From the NCBI RefSeq assembly GCF_014873945.1, contig NZ_JADBEC010000001.1, positions 62,001 through 126,000 of the forward strand: DNA of 64,000 nucleotides. The letters run 5' to 3'. The notes beneath the pieces were generated by a model. That model searched no databases and was not told the DNA's origin. It was given only the letters and a program-made list of their open reading frames with translations. The first letter of the stretch is position 1. Each line of letters opens with the position of its first letter. The position numbers and the translations under genes were made by a program. Below are positions 60,427 through 64,000 of the stretch, piece after piece. Origin of the DNA: Rhizobium viscosum. Lineage in GTDB: Bacteria > Pseudomonadota > Alphaproteobacteria > Rhizobiales > Rhizobiaceae.

Positions 60427-60702
60427 GACTTCCTCCGTTTTCCCGAAGCCGAAACCTTCCGGCAAGAAACCGAGGAACAGGCGTATCTTCGATCGAGCCG
60501 GCGACCCTCCATTGGATTAGCCCGTGCGAATTAAACGCCGCAGGCTGCGAATGTTTCAGGGAAGCTGCCGAGCGAAAATCATGGTTAAAATACCCTAAAA
60601 TTTACCGGATTCGAGCGTTTCAACCTGGCACAAATAGCACCTTTGGATGATACGACTGGCCTCTCGGACCAGTCGCGAATGCCCGTTACAATCGTCCTGA
60701 GG

Positions 60703-60876
60703 TTAGTTGCTGCCGTCGTTCGGCCGAGACTTTCGTGCCTCGGAACTGCTGGAAGATGCCGTCTTACCATCGGGCTGCTGGCCGAAATAGGTTCCGCCGA
60801 GATGTCCCCCGGCACTGGTGTTCTCGACCTGCCGCTCTGTTTTCTTGCGGATGTCGTCTGCATTGGTCTTGCTCAT
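60703..60876 (-). CDS. Small hydrophilic protein of unknown function
   Basis: 57 residues from MSKTNADDIRKKTERQVENT, with GGAG 6 nt upstream. Very hydrophilic, Ser-rich C-terminus (TASSSSSEARKSR), no membrane segment. It resembles short rhizobial orphan proteins. The coding call rests on the ribosome binding site and charged composition; it may be non-coding. Confidence 0.5.
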   Translation of the reverse strand: MSKTNADDIRKKTERQVENTSAGGHLGGTYFGQQPDGKTASSSSSEARKSRPNDGSN

Positions 60877-61063
60877 TCTGATCTCCATTGTTTGAAAATG
60901 GACATCTGGACAACCGATGCAGGCCGATAGGGTTCCATAAAAGATGGGCGCGGCAGCTTGGCGCAGGCGACTGTCGGAACCAAAATGACGGCGAAGACTT
61001 TCCTGCCTTGGTTATGACAAAGCCGACGTTATATCCTTCCAGCGATATTCACAGGAGACGAAA

Positions 61064-61588
61064 ATGAAAAAGATACTCGCGACCACAATCGCCGCAGCCT
61101 CGTTGCTCCAGGCCTTTGCCATGAGCGCCAGCGCGGCGGACCTGGTACGGACGGAGCCGCCGGCCGCTCCCGATGTAAGCGGGGGCGTGAAGATCGGCTA
61201 CCTCGATTGCGAGATCGGCGGCGGCGTCGGCTATGTGCTCGGCTCTTCCAAGCAGATCGATTGCGTCTTCCAGCCCACGAGCAGTGGCGAATCGCCTGAA
61301 CATTACAGCGGTGCTTTGCGCAAGTTCGGCGTGGATCTCGGTTTCACCACGCGTGGTCGCCTGCTTTGGGCCGTCTTCGCGCCGACAGCCGGCTATCACC
61401 GCGGCTCCTTGGCCGGCCTCTACCAGGGCGCGACCGCTGAAGCCACGCTTGTCGGCGGCGTCGGCACCAACGTGCTCTTTGGCGGTACTTCCGGCTCGAT
61501 CCACCTGCAGACAATCAGCGTCACGGGCCAGCTCGGCCTCAATGTTGCCGCGACAGGCACGTCGATGACGCTGTCGCCCGAGGGCTAA
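61064..61588 (+). CDS. DUF992-family secreted protein
   Basis: 174 residues. Signal peptide (LATTIAAASLLQAFAMSASA), then GVKIGYLDCEIGGGVGYVLG and AGLYQGATAEATLVGGVGTN, typical of DUF992. Two cysteines (LDCEI and IDCVF) could pair. A periplasmic or outer-membrane-associated location is inferred; function unknown. AGGAG stands before the ATG. Confidence 0.87.
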   Translation: MKKILATTIAAASLLQAFAMSASAADLVRTEPPAAPDVSGGVKIGYLDCEIGGGVGYVLGSSKQIDCVFQPTSSGESPEHYSGALRKFGVDLGFTTRGRLLWAVFAPTAGYHRGSLAGLYQGATAEATLVGGVGTNVLFGGTSGSIHLQTISVTGQLGLNVAATGTSMTLSPEG

Positions 61589-61613
61589 GACCCCAAGAGC
61601 CAGGAAAACAAAG

Positions 61614-61655
61614 GCCGGCGGCGCATCGGATATAACGATGCGCCGCCGGCTTATT
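61614..61655 (+). terminator. Terminator after the DUF992 gene
   Basis: Exceptionally long perfect arms, GCCGGCGGCGCATCG and CGATGCGCCGCCGGC (15 bp), around a 7-nt loop, followed by TTATTTGTT. Confidence 0.78.
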
Positions 61656-61737
61656 TGTTGTTACCGAGTTTAATGCCGCCCTTGGCCACGAACAGAGTTC
61701 ACAGTCATGTCGCGATATCTAGAAAATTCTGAAAAAG

Positions 61738-61814
61738 TGGCGACCCCTGCAGGACTCGAACCTGCGACCTGCTGCTTAGAAGGCAGCTGCTCTATCCAGT
61801 TGAGCTAAGGGGCC
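61738..61814 (-). tRNA. tRNA-Arg (anticodon TCT)
   Basis: 77 nt. The acceptor arms GGCCCCT and AGGGGTC pair (one G-T), the anticodon loop reads CTTCTAA with TCT, and the T arm holds GGTTCGAGTCC. The CCA end is encoded. Reads AGA codons. Confidence 0.95.
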
Positions 61815-61871
61815 GTCTCGCATGTCCCGGTCTCACGACATGCGGCATATCTGTCTTGAACCGCGAACGGA

Positions 61872-62177
61872 TCAATGCGTCCAGGGCTGGTTACGGGTAT
61901 AGCGGAAATTATCCGGGTAAGCGACGACCTGACGGACGGGATCCTTCGGAGCGATCACGCGGTATTCGATGCCGCTGCGCTTGGCATAGGCTTCTGCAAG
62001 TTCCTGCGTTTCGAAGGTCAGCTTGACCTGCTGGCGCATGTCGCCTGACGAGGTGTAGCCCATGATCGGATCGATCTTGCGCGGCTGCTCCTGATCGAAT
62101 TCCAGCACCCAGAGATGGGTCTTAGCCTTGCCGGACTGCATTGCGGTCTTGGCCGGACGATAGATCTTAGCAGACAT
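61872..62177 (-). CDS. NADH dehydrogenase complex I accessory subunit, NDUFS4-like
   Basis: 101 residues from MSAKIYRPAKTAMQSG. Whole-length match to the ETC complex I subunit family (PF04800): AKTHLWVLEFDQEQPRKIDP and PVRQVVAYPDNFRYTR. In alphaproteobacteria it is a supernumerary subunit of NADH:quinone oxidoreductase. Strong GGAGG site upstream. Confidence 0.9.
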   Translation of the reverse strand: MSAKIYRPAKTAMQSGKAKTHLWVLEFDQEQPRKIDPIMGYTSSGDMRQQVKLTFETQELAEAYAKRSGIEYRVIAPKDPVRQVVAYPDNFRYTRNQPWTH

Positions 62178-62539
62178 GCTGCAGTGCCTCCGATATGCGG
62201 GCGGCGCCCGCCTTTCATAAATCAACCCTGATCAGGCTCGCTGGCGTATCCCAATATCGCAGCAAGAAGTGAATTTTGATTATCCGCGAATCCTCGTTTT
62301 TTCAAGGGAAAAGCGCCGTTATCACAGCATGGACAGGTGAGCGAAACCGATTGCCGGATCGTGCGTTTCTTATAAGGAGCACCAGGCGTAACCCTCGCAG
62401 CCGGGCGTGGATAAGCGGGCAATCCTGCCACATAATCCGAAATGTTTCGGATTGTTGCATGTTTTGATCGCTTTCTAATTGTTAGAGCCGGCATAGGCGA
62501 CTAGGGTGCCTACCAACCGTTGTGACACGGGTGAGAGCT
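62178..62539. other. Intergenic region before the small membrane-protein gene
   Basis: 362 nt, AT-richer than the genes. Contains a 20-bp palindrome at 62434-62453 and no convincing gene. Minus-strand signals for the complex I gene should lie here, but none was resolved. Confidence 0.4.
62434..62453. repeat. Perfect 9+9 bp palindrome, possible operator
   Basis: AATCCGAAA and TTTCGGATT flank the dinucleotide TG. It lies 87 nt upstream of the small plus-strand gene at 62540 and about 257 nt upstream of the minus-strand complex I gene. The symmetry suggests a dimeric regulator site. No regulator is identified. Confidence 0.5.
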
Positions 62540-62650
62540 ATGAGAACCTCTGCAGAATTCCATGCCATCATGATTGGAGCCAGTATCACTGCGTTTTTTT
62601 ACGCGGCGATCAGCTATGCCCAATATGTCGGCCTGCTTGCTCAAGGCTGA
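62540..62650 (+). CDS. Possible 36-residue single-pass membrane protein
   Basis: An ATG starts [20 protein letters not shown], continuing with [16 protein letters not shown], a single hydrophobic helix of about 20 residues. GTGAG precedes the ATG, only moderately like a ribosome binding site. It is short; compositional bias or chance cannot be excluded. Confidence 0.4.
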   Translation: MRTSAEFHAIMIGASITAFFYAAISYAQYVGLLAQG

Positions 62651-62790
62651 ATCACGGCACGCTTAGGCAGGCGTGCTTTGCGATGTGAATGATATTGTCG
62701 TGTGTCCCCGATACCAAAGGCCTGCTTGAGACGGCAAGGGCACAACCTGTGGTGCCGATCTCAAATCACTGGGGGACATAGGGAAAAACA

Positions 62791-62867
<77 letters not shown>

Positions 62868-62950
62868 AGCCGTTGTTGGCAGCGGGAATACACGCTTCCC
62901 CCCGCCCTAGCAACCCCATAAATCCACCTAGGCCGGCAGATTTCACAGGC

Positions 62951-63439
62951 TTACTTCGCCTTTTTCGTTATCGTGGCGCTGACCAGGCGATCACCGGGGC
63001 GGATATTGAGCTTACGGGCGACACCGGCATTCACCTCGACTACATAGCGCACTTCGCCCATCGAATCGATGATGTCGCGGGAATAGGGTGTCGCGTCTTC
63101 CTTGATATGGGTGATCACGCCCCTGTTGTCCGCAAAGAGCATATCGAGAGGCAGGACGGTATTTTCCATCCACATGGTGACACGCCGCGATACGCCGAAA
63201 TCAAAGATCATGCCGGCGTCTTCAGCCATTGCCTTGCGGAACATCAGACCGTAGGCGCGCTGGTCGCCGGTCGCAGCGATCTCTACGGTGAAGTGCAGCA
63301 TTTTGCCGGCAGCTGTCTGGATGATCAGCGGCTCTCTATCGAAGTGCATTTCCTGCTGCGCGAATGCCGGCAGGGCGGCCATGAAAAAAAGCGCCATGAA
63401 GGCGCTTCTCAACATCTCAATAGAAAACAGGCTGCGCAT
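62951..63439 (-). CDS. DUF192-family secreted protein
   Basis: 162 residues. Signal peptide (LRSAFMALFFMAALPAFA), then a DUF192 domain: HFDREPLIIQTAAGKMLHFT, RAYGLMFRKAMAEDAGMIFD and GVARKLNIRPGDRLVSATI. The family binds or stabilises small molecules; function unknown. The ATG begins inside the stop of the cold-shock gene (TGATG), so the two are translationally coupled. Confidence 0.88.
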   Translation of the reverse strand: MRSLFSIEMLRSAFMALFFMAALPAFAQQEMHFDREPLIIQTAAGKMLHFTVEIAATGDQRAYGLMFRKAMAEDAGMIFDFGVSRRVTMWMENTVLPLDMLFADNRGVITHIKEDATPYSRDIIDSMGEVRYVVEVNAGVARKLNIRPGDRLVSATITKKAK

Positions 63440-64000
63440 CAATGAGACCGGCCAACCGGGCTCGGAACGTCAGGATGGATCTCGGCAGCCATCAGGCCCT
63501 TCTCGCCGTCGCCGAAGCGCACCAGCACCACCTGCCCGGGGCGCAGTTCCGTGAGGCCGAAGCGGCGGAGCGTTTCCATATGCACGAAGATATCTTCCGT
63601 GCCCTCACCGCGTGTCAGGAAGCCGAAGCCCTTGGTGCGGTTGAACCACTTCACCAGGGCACGCTCGAGGCCGCTGGTTGCGGTGACCTGCACATGGGTG
63701 CGAACCGGTGGCATCTGCGAGGGATGGATCGCAGTCGACTGATCCATGGAGAGGATCTTGAAGGCCTGGAAACCACGCTCGCGGCGCTGGATGAGAGCGA
63801 CGATGCGGGTGCCCTCGAGGATGGTTTGGTAGCCGTCGCGGCGGAGGCAGGTGACGTGCAGCAGCACATCCTGCATGCCATTGTCGGGAACGATGAAGCC
63901 AAAACCCTTGGCCACGTCGAACCATTTCACCACGCCGGTGATTTCAACGAGGTCAACCGGTTCCGCCGACATCTCTTCGAGGTCGGTAAAGCCATTCGGT
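63439..64000 (-). CDS. Cold-shock protein with two CSD domains, 5' end cut off
   Basis: Two cold-shock domains are visible: [20 protein letters not shown] in the first half and [20 protein letters not shown] in the second, each with the RNP-1 pattern. The frame stays open to the right edge ([19 protein letters not shown]), so the true start probably lies outside; an in-frame ATG at 63972 would give 177 residues. Binds single-stranded RNA or DNA. It precedes the DUF192 gene. Confidence 0.85.
   Translation of the reverse strand, partial: PNGFTDLEEMSAEPVDLVEITGVVKWFDVAKGFGFIVPDNGMQDVLLHVTCLRRDGYQTILEGTRIVALIQRRERGFQAFKILSMDQSTAIHPSQMPPVRTHVQVTATSGLERALVKWFNRTKGFGFLTRGEGTEDIFVHMETLRRFGLTELRPGQVVLVRFGDGEKGLMAAEIHPDVPSPVGRSH

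Noticed and set aside
62222-62494. A 90-codon minus-strand open frame
   Set aside because: No ribosome binding site, domain or plausible start, and it covers the palindrome region.

Overview
The window reads as a chromosomal segment of an alphaproteobacterium of the Rhizobiaceae, probably Rhizobium or a close relative. The reasons are the dusB/nifR3 and ispDF pair, an E1-beta (PdhB) with its own N-terminal lipoyl domain, lpxI in place of lpxH, an EipB-family protein, a DUF3126 protein, the aapJQMP general amino-acid ABC operon, and a LexA box of the alphaproteobacterial GAAC-N7-GAAC type. Base composition and codon use look uniform. No insertion sequence, CRISPR array, prophage or rRNA was seen. 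These assignments come from reading the proteins, not from database searches.

Layout. 0-6 kb: dusB (cut by the left edge), ispDF and cinA/pncC, a small secreted protein, a COQ10-type START protein, two tandem P-loop kinase-like paralogs, and lipA. 6-13.8 kb: two GlsB-type membrane proteins and the pyruvate dehydrogenase block (lpdA, GNAT, SGNH hydrolase, pdhC, pdhB, pdhA), then ftsB and eno. 15.7-24 kb: a chemotaxis receptor, kdsA with a VOC protein, lexA, comEC and gltA. 24-37.3 kb: a long minus-strand envelope and translation block (rpsB, tsf, pyrH, frr, uppS, cdsA, rseP, bamA, lpxD, fabZ, lpxA, lpxI, lpxB), packed with stop/start overlaps. 37.5-41.9 kb: a four-gene TelA / vWA-lipoprotein / XpaC / binding-protein cluster whose last gene carries a one-base frameshift. 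42-46.4 kb: eipB, ridA, a glycerophosphodiesterase, a FemAB-like acyltransferase, HIT and Dabb proteins. 46.4-55.1 kb: clpA-clpS, a phasin, DUF3126, cysE, an alpha/beta hydrolase, a zinc-finger protein, an FAD monooxygenase and a cystathionine beta-lyase. 55.5-59.8 kb: aapJQMP. 59.8-62.9 kb: a loose segment with a degraded glycine/asparagine-rich gene, orphan small genes, a DUF992 protein, a complex I accessory subunit, and tRNA-Arg and tRNA-Pro. 62.9-64 kb: a DUF192 protein and a double cold-shock-domain protein that runs off the right edge.

How the genes work together. Most of the window is core metabolism: isoprenoid precursors (ispDF) feed undecaprenyl synthesis (uppS). CdsA makes CDP-diacylglycerol. 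LpxD, FabZ, LpxA, LpxI and LpxB make the lipid A precursor, KdsA supplies Kdo, and BamA and RseP look after the outer membrane. Eno, PDH, LipA and GltA link glycolysis to the TCA cycle. The features least explained by housekeeping are the TelA/vWA/XpaC cluster, the frameshifted genes near 38.1 kb and 60 kb, the structured leader in front of pdhA, the competing hairpins between lpdA and the glsB pair, and a 9+9 bp palindrome near 62.4 kb.
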